In this document: piece by piece, positions 1 to 8,527 of the stretch
Position numbering within the stretch: the stretch's first letter is position 1
Layout of the letters: the number at the start of each line of letters is the position of its first letter
Source: Bacillota bacterium
GTDB lineage: Bacteria; Bacillota; Clostridia; Lachnospirales; Lachnospiraceae
DNA length: 31,410 nt
Assembly: GCA_023411225.1 (NCBI GenBank)
Contig: JAEYPA010000009.1
Span: 1 to 31,410 of the forward strand
Direction of reading: 5' to 3'
Notes under the pieces: generated by a model
Told to the model about the DNA's origin: nothing
Database searches by the model: none
What the model saw: the letters and a program-made list of their open reading frames with translations, nothing else
Made by a program: the position numbers and the translations under genes

Positions 1-17
1 ATCATAATCTTTTTCAT
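1..17 (-). CDS. Start of an off-edge gene (first five codons only)
   Basis: A minus-strand ATG (15-17) is followed by codons reading M-K-K-I-M before the window ends. A GGAGG ribosome site at 25-29 lies 7 nt upstream, which is what makes this a credible start. The Lys-Lys opening would suit a signal peptide, but five residues cannot identify a product. It lies beyond the terminator that follows dnaJ, so it is probably a separate transcription unit. Confidence 0.4.
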
Positions 18-95
18 GTTCATTCCTCCAATCCGAATCACTTACAGATATATAGCATTACGACGAACCAGTGCAACTCACTATTAATACACAAA

Positions 96-134
96 AAGGC
101 CCTGTCTCCAGCACATAGCCAGACACAGAACCTT
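96..134 (-). terminator. Rho-independent terminator of the hrcA-grpE-dnaK-dnaJ operon
   Basis: Read on the minus strand, the arm AAGGTTCTGTGTCT pairs with AGACAGGGCCTT, with G-U pairs and a small bulge. It is followed by TTTTTGTG. It begins about 13 nt after the dnaJ stop. Confidence 0.7.
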
Positions 135-146
135 ATCTCACATTAT

Positions 147-1292
147 TTATTTCTTAAAAAATCCTTTTTTCTTTTTCGTATCTTCCTCAGGAGTTGGAGC
201 ATTCACGCTGCCACCCATGGCTTCATCAAATTTCTCCAGTAATTCCTTCTGCTCTTGAGTTAACTTGGTTGGAACATTAACAACAAGAGTTACATAGTGA
301 TCGCCTCTTACGTTCTTGTTACGTAAAGTAGGTACACCTTTACCTCTTAACCGAACCTTGGTATCAGTCTGAGTTCCAGGTTTTACTGTATAAATTACTT
401 CTCCATCTACAGTTTTAATCCTTAAATCTCCACCTAATGCAGCTTGTGCAAAAGAAATGGATACAGTGGAGAAGATATCATAATCCTGACGAATAAAGAC
501 AGGATGTCTGCTAACAATCACTTCAACTAACAGGTCACCTCTTGGACCACCATTTTGTCCTGGCTCACCTTTACCCTGGATACGAATGCTCTGACCATCG
601 TCAATTCCGGCTGGAATTGAGACAGAGATTTTCTTTCTTCTACTGATATATCCAGTGCCATAACAGTCGTTACATTTTTCCTTAATAATCTTTCCTTTAC
701 CGTTACAGTCAGGACAAGGCTGGACACTCTGAGTCATGCCAAAGAAGGATTGTTGTGTATATACAACCTGGCCTTTACCCTGACATTTTGGACATGTCTC
801 TGGATTCGTTCCGGCTTTTGCACCGGTTCCGTGGCAAGTTGCACATTCTTCCTTTAAGTTTAAGTCCAATTCTTTCTCTACACCAAAGCAAGCTTCTTCA
901 AATGTAATACACACGCTGGTACGTACATTAGCGCCCTTCATAGGACCATTGCTAGTACGACGGCTTCTTCCGCCACCAAATAAGTCCCCAAAGATATCAC
1001 CGAATATGTCTCCCATATCCATATTGCTAAAATCAAAGCCTCCGGCTCCACCAGCTCCGCCACGTTCAAAAGCAGCATGACCGAATTGGTCATATTGTCT
1101 ACGCTTATCTGGATCACTTAAAACCGCATAGGCTTCACTAGCTTCCTTAAACTTTGCTTCTGCTTCTTTGTCCCCTGGATTGGTATCGGGATGATATTTT
1201 TTGGCCAATACTCTATATGCTTTTTTCAGCTCTGCGTCACTAGCCTGCTTTGACACACCTAGGACCTCATAATAATCTCGTTTGTCTGCCAT
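147..1292 (-). CDS. dnaJ: Chaperone protein DnaJ (Hsp40)
   Basis: Cytoplasmic co-chaperone that stimulates DnaK ATPase and delivers unfolded clients. The N-terminal J domain has the HPD tripeptide (within YHPDTN). It is followed by a Gly/Phe-rich linker and four CxxCxGxG zinc-binding repeats (CATCHGTG, CPKCQGKG, CPDCNGKG, CNDCYGTG), then the C-terminal substrate-binding domains and a Lys-rich tail. All hallmarks of a full-length class A DnaJ are present (381 aa). The ATG at 1292 is chosen because AAAGGTG lies 6 nt upstream; an in-frame GTG three codons earlier overlaps that ribosome site. It is the last gene of the heat-shock operon but is separated from dnaK by 171 nt holding a hairpin and a possible promoter. 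Confidence 0.97.
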   Translation of the reverse strand: MADKRDYYEVLGVSKQASDAELKKAYRVLAKKYHPDTNPGDKEAEAKFKEASEAYAVLSDPDKRRQYDQFGHAAFERGGAGGAGGFDFSNMDMGDIFGDIFGDLFGGGRSRRTSNGPMKGANVRTSVCITFEEACFGVEKELDLNLKEECATCHGTGAKAGTNPETCPKCQGKGQVVYTQQSFFGMTQSVQPCPDCNGKGKIIKEKCNDCYGTGYISRRKKISVSIPAGIDDGQSIRIQGKGEPGQNGGPRGDLLVEVIVSRHPVFIRQDYDIFSTVSISFAQAALGGDLRIKTVDGEVIYTVKPGTQTDTKVRLRGKGVPTLRNKNVRGDHYVTLVVNVPTKLTQEQKELLEKFDEAMGGSVNAPTPEEDTKKKKGFFKK

Positions 1293-1367
1293 ATCCTTCA
1301 CCTTTCATTAACAGCTCATCTATCTCTATTACACTCCCTAAAAGGGTCTTCTTTTTAGTAGCCCGAA

Positions 1368-1397
1368 AGATAGGCCGTCTGGTCAGACAGCCTATCT
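1368..1397 (-). other. Hairpin between dnaK and dnaJ
   Basis: GATAGGC at 1369-1375 pairs with GCCTATC at 1390-1396, and the adjacent bases extend this to a stem of about 13 bp with one mismatch (a G-U pair on the minus-strand RNA). No real U-tract follows, so it looks more like an mRNA processing, stability or attenuating structure than a full terminator. Confidence 0.55.
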
Positions 1398-1412
1398 CCT
1401 ACAGTAACTGGT

Positions 1413-1421
1413 AGTATAACA
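1413..1421 (-). promoter_or_regulatory. Candidate extended -10 promoter for dnaJ
   Basis: On the minus strand TGTTATACT fits an extended -10 element (TGnTATAAT type). No good -35 box is visible 17 nt upstream. It lies between the dnaK stop and the hairpin, so it could give dnaJ a separate transcript. Confidence 0.3.
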
Positions 1422-1463
1422 CGATTTGTTACAAAATGCTACTAGTAATATTATACTTGTTAA

Positions 1464-3329
1464 TTATACTTCTCTATAATCTCCATCTACTACGTTGTCA
1501 TCCTGAGGAGTTGCACCTGCATCAGCACTTTGAGCACCACCCATATCAGGGCCTGCACCAGCTGCCTGAGCTTGCTCATAAACCTTAGAGAATAATGCTT
1601 GAGCAGAATTCATTAATTTTTCCTTAGCAGCCTTTAAGTCTTCTACTTCACCTTCGGACATAACCTCTGGGTTGGATTTTTCGACTAATTCTTTCAAATG
1701 AGCAAGATCTGCTTCTACAGTTGATTTATCTGCATCTGCAAGCTTATCGCCTACTTCCTGTAATGCCTTTTCTGTCTGGAATACCATAGCATCTGCATCA
1801 TTTCTTGTATCAACTACTTCTTTACGTTTCTTATCTTGAGCTTCGTACTCTGCTGCTTCTTTTACTGCTTTTTCAATATCTGAATCGCTCATATTAGAGC
1901 CAGCTGTAATTGTAATGTGCTGTTCTTTACCAGTTCCAAGATCCTTAGCGGATACATTTACAATACCGTTTGCATCGATATCAAAGGTAACTTCGATTTG
2001 AGGCACACCTCTTCTTGCTGGTGGAATACCATCTAATCTAAATTGTCCAAGAGATTTGTTATCTCTGGCAAATTGTCTTTCACCTTGTACTACATGAATA
2101 TCTACAGCAGTCTGATTATCAGCTGCAGTGGAGAATACCTGACTCTTCTTAGTAGGAATCGTAGTATTTCTCTCGATTAATCTAGTAGCTACACCACCCA
2201 TTGTCTCAATGGATAAGCTAAGAGGGGTAACATCCAGAAGAAGGATATCTCCAGCACCTGCATCACCGGCTAATTTACCACCTTGAACAGAAGCACCGAT
2301 TGCTACACACTCGTCTGGGTTTAAGCTCTTACTTGGCTCTTTACCAGTTAACAATCTAACTTTATCCTGTACAGCTGGGATTCTAGTAGAACCACCAACT
2401 AATAACACCTGACCTAACTCAGAAGAGGTGATACCTGCATCACGAAGAGCATTTTGAACTGGAGTAGCTGTTCTTTCTACTAAGTCATGAGTCAATTCAT
2501 CGAATTTAGCTCGTGTCAAGTTCATATCAAAGTGCTTTGGACCCTCTGCAGTTGCAGTGATGAAAGGAAGGTTAATGTTGGTTGTGGTTGCGCTGGATAA
2601 TTCTTTCTTTGCTTTCTCTGCAGCTTCTTTTAATCTCTGAAGTGCCATCTTATCTGTAGATAAGTCAACGCCTTCCTGTTGTTTAAATGTATCAATCATA
2701 TAGCGAACAATCTTCTCATCAAAGTCATCGCCACCAAGTCTGTTATCACCGCTAGTTGCTAATACTTCGATAACACCGTCACCGATTTCGATAATGGAAA
2801 CATCAAAGGTACCACCACCAAGGTCATATACCATAATCTTCTGCTCATGCTCATTATCAAGACCATAAGCAAGAGCTGCTGCGGTTGGCTCGTTGATAAT
2901 ACGTTTTACATCTAAACCTGCAATCTTACCTGCATCCTTGGTAGCCTGACGCTGTGCATCGTTAAAATAAGCTGGTACAGTAATAACTGCTTCTGTTACC
3001 TTTTCTCCAAGATATCCTTCTGCATCTGCTTTTAATTTCTGAAGAATCATAGCTGAGATTTCTTGTGGAGAATGCTTCTTATCATCGATGGTTACTTTAA
3101 AATCAGTACCCATATGTCTCTTAATTGAAGAGATTGTCTTATCTGAATTGGTTACAGCCTGACGTTTTGCTGGTTCACCAACAAGTCTTTCACCAGTCTT
3201 TGTAAAGGCTACTACAGATGGAGTTGTTCTAGCACCTTCTGTGTTAGCGATAACAACAGGTTTGCCACCTTCCATAACGGCTACACATGAATTTGTTGTT
3301 CCTAAGTCAATACCAATTATTTTTCCCAT
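1464..3329 (-). CDS. dnaK: Chaperone protein DnaK (Hsp70)
   Basis: Cytoplasmic ATP-dependent Hsp70 that works with DnaJ and GrpE. The protein starts MGKIIGIDLGTTNS (phosphate-1 motif). It contains AVITVPAYFND and the VYDLGGGTFDVS phosphate-2 motif, then the ATPase-domain segment LLVGGSTRIP. The interdomain linker region (DILLLDVTPLSLSIET) leads into the substrate-binding domain and a helical lid ending in an acidic tail. At 621 aa it is full length for Gram-positive DnaK. AGGAGG lies 8 nt upstream of the ATG. Located 70 nt after grpE in the CIRCE-controlled operon. Confidence 0.98.
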   Translation of the reverse strand: MGKIIGIDLGTTNSCVAVMEGGKPVVIANTEGARTTPSVVAFTKTGERLVGEPAKRQAVTNSDKTISSIKRHMGTDFKVTIDDKKHSPQEISAMILQKLKADAEGYLGEKVTEAVITVPAYFNDAQRQATKDAGKIAGLDVKRIINEPTAAALAYGLDNEHEQKIMVYDLGGGTFDVSIIEIGDGVIEVLATSGDNRLGGDDFDEKIVRYMIDTFKQQEGVDLSTDKMALQRLKEAAEKAKKELSSATTTNINLPFITATAEGPKHFDMNLTRAKFDELTHDLVERTATPVQNALRDAGITSSELGQVLLVGGSTRIPAVQDKVRLLTGKEPSKSLNPDECVAIGASVQGGKLAGDAGAGDILLLDVTPLSLSIETMGGVATRLIERNTTIPTKKSQVFSTAADNQTAVDIHVVQGERQFARDNKSLGQFRLDGIPPARRGVPQIEVTFDIDANGIVNVSAKDLGTGKEQHITITAGSNMSDSDIEKAVKEAAEYEAQDKKRKEVVDTRNDADAMVFQTEKALQEVGDKLADADKSTVEADLAHLKELVEKSNPEVMSEGEVEDLKAAKEKLMNSAQALFSKVYEQAQAAGAGPDMGGAQSADAGATPQDDNVVDGDYREV

Positions 3330-3399
3330 AATATATTCCTCCTAAATTTACTGAATTTCTACTAATTATTTTGTTGAATCGTGCGATAATTATGCTATC

Positions 3400-4065
3400 T
3401 TAATTTGCTACTTTCACCATGCTGTGACGCACTACAGTTTCTCGGTACATATAACCCTTTTGGAATTCCTCTACTACAACATTCTCACCGTATTCCTCAT
3501 CCTCCATATGCATCACTGCATTGTGGAAATTTGGATTAAATTCCTGTCCAACAGCCTCAATCTGTTTTACACCGACATCCGCTAAGGTTTGTAGCAATTG
3601 TTTATAAATAGCTTCCACACCCTTTGCAAAACCACTTTCCTTCTCTTCCTCAGTTATAGAAGCTAAGCCTCTTTCAAAGTTATCGATAACTGGTAGAATC
3701 TTTTCGATAATATCCTTGGCACCTAATTCAAACATCATTGATTTTTCTTTTTCAGTACGCTTTCTGTAATTATCGAATTCTGCCATATTGCGAATCAAGC
3801 GATCATTTAATTCCTCTAATTGTTGATCCTTTTTGTCTTTTTTCTTATCCTTTTTAAATAAAGATTTGGATTTCTTTTCTTCACCATCTTCTTTCTTTAA
3901 AGACGCTTTTTCTTCCTGTTCAGAAGCATCTGTATCATCTGCCTCGATATTCTCAGTCTCAGCAGTGTCTTCCTCATTCAGGGCTTCTTCCAGTGCTTCT
4001 TCAAAATCAACAGAAGTTTTTTCATCCTTCATTACTTCATCCTCATTTCGTTCTTTTTCTCCCAC
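3400..4065 (-). CDS. grpE: Nucleotide exchange factor GrpE
   Basis: Releases ADP from DnaK. A long, highly charged N-terminal half rich in Glu, Asp and Lys precedes the coiled-coil and four-helix-bundle region (NRLIRNMAEFDNYRKRTEKEK) and the C-terminal beta wing (GQEFNPNFHNAVMHMEDEEY). This is the usual GrpE order; 221 aa is on the long side because of the charged N-terminus. The start is taken as GTG at 4065, with AAAGGTGG 7 nt upstream. An in-frame ATG at 4032, with GAGG upstream, is an alternative that would shorten the acidic leader by 11 residues. It follows hrcA by 29 nt. Confidence 0.95.
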   Translation of the reverse strand: MGEKERNEDEVMKDEKTSVDFEEALEEALNEEDTAETENIEADDTDASEQEEKASLKKEDGEEKKSKSLFKKDKKKDKKDQQLEELNDRLIRNMAEFDNYRKRTEKEKSMMFELGAKDIIEKILPVIDNFERGLASITEEEKESGFAKGVEAIYKQLLQTLADVGVKQIEAVGQEFNPNFHNAVMHMEDEEYGENVVVEEFQKGYMYRETVVRHSMVKVAN

Positions 4066-4094
4066 GACTTAACCACCTTTCTCCTAATTATCCA

Positions 4095-5123
4095 TTATTT
4101 CTTTTTAAATATCTCATCCAACTGAACCATTAAGGTTTGCAGAGTACTGACTACTTTTTCGTAATCCATTCGTTTTGGACCTACAATGCCTATCTTTCCA
4201 TAAACACCTTCCTCTATCTCATAGGTTGCGGTAACAACTGAACAATCATGCATAGAAGGAATTGGTGTTTCATTTCCAATGTATACTTGGATACCTCTCT
4301 GATTCTCATCCTCTAATTTATCACTAATAAGATCTGTCAGCTGTTTCTTCTCTTCAAAAGTATAAAGAAGATCTGAAGCAAGATTCTTATCTGTCAGTTC
4401 CGGATATTTTAGAATATTGGTTGCCCCAGAAGTATAAATCTGTGGATCCTCATCCTCCTGAAGAGCCTCTGCCACAGAATCTAGAATATCACTAACCAGA
4501 TCTTTGTATTCGCCAACCTGATCCTTCATTTTTTGAATAATTGACATGCTGATTTCTGTTAAATCTAAGCCCTGCAAAAAGGAATTCAATACTATATTCA
4601 ACTTTAGAATCATTTCCTTATCCACTGGATTCATGGTATGAATCATCTTATTCTTTACTGCATTACTGTCAATGACAATAATCACAAGTAGTTGATTCAT
4701 ATCAACCTCTGTCAGCTGAATAAATTTAACCTTTTTATGCTTATACTGAGGTGCTGACACTAAAGTTGCATAGTTGGTATTAACAGCCAAAAGCTTTGCT
4801 ACCTGCTTTAACAGCACATCTATTTTATCTGCCTTTTCATCCAATTGATTTTTAATTTCATCAATCTCCTGAATCTTATCCTCCATAAGTGCATCTACAT
4901 AAAGTCGATACCCTTTATCTGAAGGAATTCTTCCTGCGGAAGTATGAGGCTGTAGAATATAACCCATTTCCTCCAAGTCTGCCATCTCATTACGAATTGT
5001 TGCACTGCTTAGGTTTAGGTCAGTGTACTTGGAAATCGTTCTGGAGCCTACCGGTTCCCCTGTTTCCAAGTAAGTCTTAATGATAGCTTTTAAAATCTTT
5101 AATTTTCTATCGTCTAACTTCAC
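4095..5123 (-). CDS. hrcA: Heat-inducible transcription repressor HrcA
   Basis: Represses class I heat-shock genes by binding CIRCE. The N-terminal winged helix is recognisable in LDDRKLKILKAIIKTYLETGEPVGSRTIS, followed by LSSATIRNEMADLEEMGYILQPHTSAGRIPSDKGYR, which is highly characteristic of the family. The C-terminal domain includes GKIGIVGPKRMDY. Length (342 aa) is normal. It is the first gene of the operon, directly downstream of a perfect CIRCE element and a sigma-A promoter, so it autoregulates, with activity expected to depend on GroEL. Confidence 0.97.
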   Translation of the reverse strand: MKLDDRKLKILKAIIKTYLETGEPVGSRTISKYTDLNLSSATIRNEMADLEEMGYILQPHTSAGRIPSDKGYRLYVDALMEDKIQEIDEIKNQLDEKADKIDVLLKQVAKLLAVNTNYATLVSAPQYKHKKVKFIQLTEVDMNQLLVIIVIDSNAVKNKMIHTMNPVDKEMILKLNIVLNSFLQGLDLTEISMSIIQKMKDQVGEYKDLVSDILDSVAEALQEDEDPQIYTSGATNILKYPELTDKNLASDLLYTFEEKKQLTDLISDKLEDENQRGIQVYIGNETPIPSMHDCSVVTATYEIEEGVYGKIGIVGPKRMDYEKVVSTLQTLMVQLDEIFKKK

Positions 5124-5194
5124 TTCATCACTTCCTATATGAGATGGGTTTATAGTTACTACCTAAGATATTTTATGAATCGTATTTTATATTG

Positions 5195-5221
5195 TTAGCA
5201 CTCATCTGATTAGAGTGCTAA
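5195..5221. promoter_or_regulatory. CIRCE operator (HrcA binding site)
   Basis: Perfect inverted repeat TTAGCACTC (5195-5203), a 9-nt spacer, then GAGTGCTAA (5213-5221). This matches the canonical CIRCE consensus exactly. It lies just downstream of the -10 box, about 70 nt before the hrcA ATG. Confidence 0.98.
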
Positions 5222-5234
5222 TATCTTTATAGAT

Positions 5235-5263
5235 AAGATATCACTCTGTTTTTTGTTTGTCAA
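5235..5263 (-). promoter_or_regulatory. Sigma-A promoter of the hrcA operon
   Basis: On the minus strand a perfect TTGACA (5258-5263) is followed by a 17-nt spacer and TATCTT (5235-5240). The start site would fall at or just before CIRCE, so HrcA binding would block initiation. Confidence 0.85.
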
Positions 5264-5337
5264 GAAGTATTTATGAATATTTTAAGGAATCAACTTCTCT
5301 TAAATATATGCCCAACTCCCTTGTTCCTAAAATAGAA

Positions 5338-5367
5338 CAAGCCTAAGGAAGATTTCCCAAAGGCTTG
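5338..5367 (-). terminator. Terminator after hemW
   Basis: On the minus strand CAAGCCT pairs with AGGCTTG, with an inner GGGAA/TTCC helix, followed by TTCTATTTTAG. It starts 14 nt after the hemW stop and separates hemW from the heat-shock promoter. Confidence 0.75.
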
Positions 5368-5380
5368 CCGTTCTCCATGT

Positions 5381-6592
5381 TTAATTAAATAAAAAATCTG
5401 CCATGACATAATTGCTGACATCCAGACCTTTCTCTGTAAGAGCCAGATACTGCTTATTTTCATGGATGCATATCTGCAGTAGACCTTCCTTCTTATGCTT
5501 TTCTATTACATGATCATATACTTCATGCATTGACATTCCAAAACGAGTTTCAAATTCCTCCAAGTTGACACCTTTTGTCAATCGCAGACCTAAAAACATA
5601 AATTCCTCCATTTGGTTTTCCTTAGTCAAAACCAATCGATCCTTCTGCAGTTTTTCTTCTATAATAGATGGATCTACATACTCACTCAGACAATCTAGGT
5701 ATGTGTCCAATTCACTCTCATTTTGATATCTCACCGGTCTAATATAGGAAGAAGCTCCAAGACCAAATCCTATATAGTCCGTACCATTCCAGTAAAGGCT
5801 GTTATGTCTGCAAGCGTATCCTTTTTTGGCGTAATTAGAGATTTCATATCGTTCATAGCCATAGGCTTTAAGTAGCTCTTTGGTCCGTAGATACATGGCC
5901 CTGTCCAATTCCTCTCCTGGGAGTTTATTTTCTTCTGGCTTTCCTTCTCCATATTTCTCATAAAATGGGGTTTCTTCCTCCACTATAAGGCTGTAAGCTG
6001 AAATATGTGTTGGAGCAAGTGACAGCACTTTTTTTAAAGTATCTTCATAGCTCTCCTTGCTCTGGCCTGGAAGGGCTGACATCAAATCCACATTTATATT
6101 GGTAAAGCCTGCTTTTCTTGCCAGTTGATAATTGTTCAGGAATTCCTCATAAGTATGAATTCTCCCAAGAAGTTTAAGTTCTTTGTTGTTGGCTGATTGA
6201 AGCCCAATACTTAGGCGATTCACCCCTGCTAATTGGTAAGCCTTTAGCTTCTCCTCTGATAAAGTACCTGGATTGGCTTCTATGGTTATTTCAATATCCT
6301 GTTTTCCATTGATCACCTTTTTTTTATCTATATCAAAGGTCTGATAAATAGTGTCCAGTACTTCTGTAATCTGACTTTCCTTAAGGCAGCTTGGTGTGCC
6401 GCCACCAAAGAAAATGGAAACCACCTGATATTTCTCTTTTAAGTCTTTATAGCATCTGATTTCTGTCTGCAACGCTTCAATATATTCTGTTTTTATCTGC
6501 TCCGTATGTGGACCAGATAAAAAATCGCAATAGGCACATTTTTTCACGCAAAATGGAATATGCACATAAATTCCCAATGGTTGTTTGCTCAA
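5381..6592 (-). CDS. hemW: Radical SAM heme chaperone HemW (coproporphyrinogen dehydrogenase-like)
   Basis: HemW is related to oxygen-independent coproporphyrinogen oxidase HemN but acts in heme trafficking. The radical-SAM cluster motif is CVKKCAYC (Cys15, Cys19, Cys22) within the HemW-type context YVHIPFC..CDF. It is followed by FFGGGTPS and the INVDLMSALPGQ region, then a HemN C-terminal domain. The 403-aa length fits HemW. Start is TTG at 6592 with GGAG 9 nt upstream. HemW normally sits between lepA and hrcA in Firmicutes; here hrcA is adjacent but lepA is about 5 kb away. Confidence 0.92.
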   Translation of the reverse strand: MSKQPLGIYVHIPFCVKKCAYCDFLSGPHTEQIKTEYIEALQTEIRCYKDLKEKYQVVSIFFGGGTPSCLKESQITEVLDTIYQTFDIDKKKVINGKQDIEITIEANPGTLSEEKLKAYQLAGVNRLSIGLQSANNKELKLLGRIHTYEEFLNNYQLARKAGFTNINVDLMSALPGQSKESYEDTLKKVLSLAPTHISAYSLIVEEETPFYEKYGEGKPEENKLPGEELDRAMYLRTKELLKAYGYERYEISNYAKKGYACRHNSLYWNGTDYIGFGLGASSYIRPVRYQNESELDTYLDCLSEYVDPSIIEEKLQKDRLVLTKENQMEEFMFLGLRLTKGVNLEEFETRFGMSMHEVYDHVIEKHKKEGLLQICIHENKQYLALTEKGLDVSNYVMADFLFN

Positions 6593-6802
6593 GAAACTTC
6601 ACTCCATTTCTTATTTTTCTTCCTATCATATCACGGAACCCTCGTGGAAAAAAGCGAGAATTCATTTTTGGTTAAATAGACCTTTGTCTGGACACTTTAT
6701 TGATAAGGGAATATGTGCTATACTTGCTATTATGACCCATATAACATATTGTCTCTATTTTATTAACTATAGCATTCCAAACCATAAAGGATTACATCTA
6801 TT

Positions 6803-7558
6803 ATGAATTATGACGCATTATTAATTACAACAACAGAAATCGGATTTCAGCTATTAAAGAATGGAGCTGAGACTTACCGGGTGGAGGACTCTGTCACCCA
6901 TGTACTTAAGGCTTATAGTGAAAATATTACAGACATTAATGTATTTGCCATTCCAAACTGTCTCATTATTTCCATTACCACCAAAGACCACATTACTTAT
7001 ACTAAAACCAAACGAATTCTAAACCGTCTTCAGAACATTGATCGTATCGTAAAAATCAATTCCCTATGTCGCTATATTACAGAAAACAAACCAGACATTT
7101 CCTACATTGATGAACAACTGGAGATCATCGGAAACCTGAAGCGGTATCCATTTCCATTTGAACTCTTTGCCAGTTGCCTAACAGCAAGCACCTTTACCCT
7201 GTTTTATAAAGGCTCTGCTCTAGATGCTTTCTGGGCTATGATAATTGCGGCTCTTGTAAAAACCAATACTTCAGTAATGAAGAAGTTTAAAATGAATTTC
7301 TTTACTACTATTATCTTTAACAGCTTTATGATTGCCGTGATTGCTGTTTTATCCTACCGGATTGGTTTTCCGATTCACTATGATTCTGTTATTATCGGTT
7401 GCTTTATGCTTCTGGTACCAGGAGTAGCTATTACCAATTCTGCCAGGGATTACATCGCAGGAGATTTGCTTTCAGGAACTCTTAGACTTTTCGAGGCATT
7501 TTTAATCGCTACCTTCATCGCCCTTGGTTCCGGTATTGCTTTGGCCCTGTTACGTTAA
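6803..7558 (+). CDS. Threonine/serine exporter family protein, N-terminal-domain subunit (ThrE-like)
   Basis: The first half of this 251-aa protein is soluble and resembles the DUF1212/ThrE cytoplasmic region (GFQLLKNGAETYRVEDSV and the FAIPNCLIISI stretch). From about residue 115 it has roughly five hydrophobic segments, consistent with an inner-membrane export subunit. In related systems one polypeptide carries both halves; here the partner is the next gene, 10 nt downstream. The start has only a modest AAAGG 11-12 nt upstream. A -10-like TATACT is at 6719-6724 with no convincing -35. The substrate (threonine/serine or another small solute) cannot be read from sequence. Confidence 0.85.
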   Translation: MNYDALLITTTEIGFQLLKNGAETYRVEDSVTHVLKAYSENITDINVFAIPNCLIISITTKDHITYTKTKRILNRLQNIDRIVKINSLCRYITENKPDISYIDEQLEIIGNLKRYPFPFELFASCLTASTFTLFYKGSALDAFWAMIIAALVKTNTSVMKKFKMNFFTTIIFNSFMIAVIAVLSYRIGFPIHYDSVIIGCFMLLVPGVAITNSARDYIAGDLLSGTLRLFEAFLIATFIALGSGIALALLR

Positions 7559-7568
7559 GGAGATTACC

Positions 7569-8024
7569 ATGACATTATTGTACGAATGTATTTTAATTTT
7601 TCTAGCCTGTATTGCTATTTCCATCAATTTTAATGTGAAGAGCTTTCATATTCTGTATACTGCCATCGGAGGTGCTATTACCTATCTGGCTTTTACCTTA
7701 TCCTCTGGATTAAACAATGTAGCCATGCAATGCTTCCTAGCCAGTATGTTTGCCTCTGTGTATTCAGAAACCCTGGCTAGAATCGTGAAGGTACCAGCCA
7801 CCACCTTCCTTATCGTATCCATTATCCCTTTGGTACCGGGAAGTGATTTGTATAAGACTATGGAATACTGTATTAATCGAGAGATTATGAAGTTTGCATC
7901 CTCCGCCTTAAATACTCTAGGGATTGCCGGTTCCATTGCACTTGGAATTCTTTTAGTTTCTTCCCTTTTTCGATTTACCTTTGGAATCTTGTTTACTGTA
8001 AAAAAGAAAAAGAAAAAAAGCTGA
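7569..8024 (+). CDS. Threonine/serine exporter family protein, membrane subunit (ThrE_2/DUF3815-like)
   Basis: A 151-aa very hydrophobic protein with about four to five membrane segments and a Lys-rich C-terminal tail. The ASVYSETLARIVKVPATTFLIVSIIPLVPGSDLYKTM stretch matches the small partner of split ThrE transporters. The ATG at 7569 is used because AAGGAG overlaps the stop of the preceding gene and lies 6 nt upstream; the frame stays open 15 codons further but has no ribosome site there. The pair is almost certainly cotranscribed and works as one transporter. The stop codon lies inside a bidirectional terminator. Confidence 0.85.
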   Translation: MTLLYECILIFLACIAISINFNVKSFHILYTAIGGAITYLAFTLSSGLNNVAMQCFLASMFASVYSETLARIVKVPATTFLIVSIIPLVPGSDLYKTMEYCINREIMKFASSALNTLGIAGSIALGILLVSSLFRFTFGILFTVKKKKKKS

Positions 8025-8043
8025 GTCTGCTAAGACCAGCTTT
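8017..8043. terminator. Bidirectional terminator between convergent genes
   Basis: AAAGCT (8017-8022) pairs with AGCTTT (8038-8043), with an inner GTC/GAC pairing. Read leftwards it runs into a very long T-rich tract (encoded by AAAAAGAAAAAGAAAA); read rightwards into TTTGTATTT. It overlaps both stop codons. Confidence 0.8.
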
Positions 8044-8476
8044 GTATTTCTATAATATTACCTTCTGGATCAGCTGCATATACAAAAACAGCTTTCCTTC
8101 CGTCTTTGTATATGGTTTCTACCAACTCCCCATACTGAGAACCACCTGCCGCCAATACTTCTTTCAATTTGCCAGAGACATCATCTGTTTCAAAGGCTAG
8201 ATGAGCAATTCCAATTTGATTGGTATGAGGGGCTTTTGTCTCAATCATATTGTTATAAGAGAAGATTTCTAAAGTTGGGTGATCCGGTCCATACCCCGGA
8301 AGACATAGGTGCTCTCCCTTTATGTGTACATTTTTAACGCCGGTCATCTGTTCTAGCCATTCTCCACTGATATCTCTAGTTTCACCAATACTCTTGCAAT
8401 CGAATACATTCTTATAAAATGCAATTAATCTCTTTGCATCTTTGGCTATAATATTAGTATGTACATATCTAAGCAT
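8030..8476 (-). CDS. VOC/glyoxalase-superfamily protein
   Basis: A 148-aa single-module vicinal-oxygen-chelate protein. It has the N-terminal beta-alpha-beta signature RYVHTNIIAKDAKRLIAFYKNVF, a central LEIFSYN strand and the C-terminal module HLAFETDDV followed by DPEGNIIEIQSW. Candidate metal ligands are the N-terminal His, the Glu of LEIF, the His of AHLAF and the Glu of IIEIQ. Family members include glyoxalase I, dioxygenases and antibiotic-binding proteins; the substrate is unclear. Start ATG 8476 is preferred over the ATG three codons earlier because AAGGA lies 8 nt upstream of it. Confidence 0.85.
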   Translation of the reverse strand: MLRYVHTNIIAKDAKRLIAFYKNVFDCKSIGETRDISGEWLEQMTGVKNVHIKGEHLCLPGYGPDHPTLEIFSYNNMIETKAPHTNQIGIAHLAFETDDVSGKLKEVLAAGGSQYGELVETIYKDGRKAVFVYAADPEGNIIEIQSWS

Positions 8477-8527
8477 GATAAGCATCCTTTCTTATATAGA
8501 TTTATATTATGTATCAACTTCACCAAT

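Noticed and set aside
3833..4072. Plus-strand Ser/Phe-rich frame opposite grpE
   Set aside because: Low-complexity complement of the Glu/Lys-rich GrpE N-terminus; no promoter or ribosome site.
6585..6806. Plus-strand 73-aa frame upstream of the ThrE-like gene
   Set aside because: It starts inside hemW, has no ribosome site and an atypical composition; the region is better explained as the intergenic gap with the thrE promoter.
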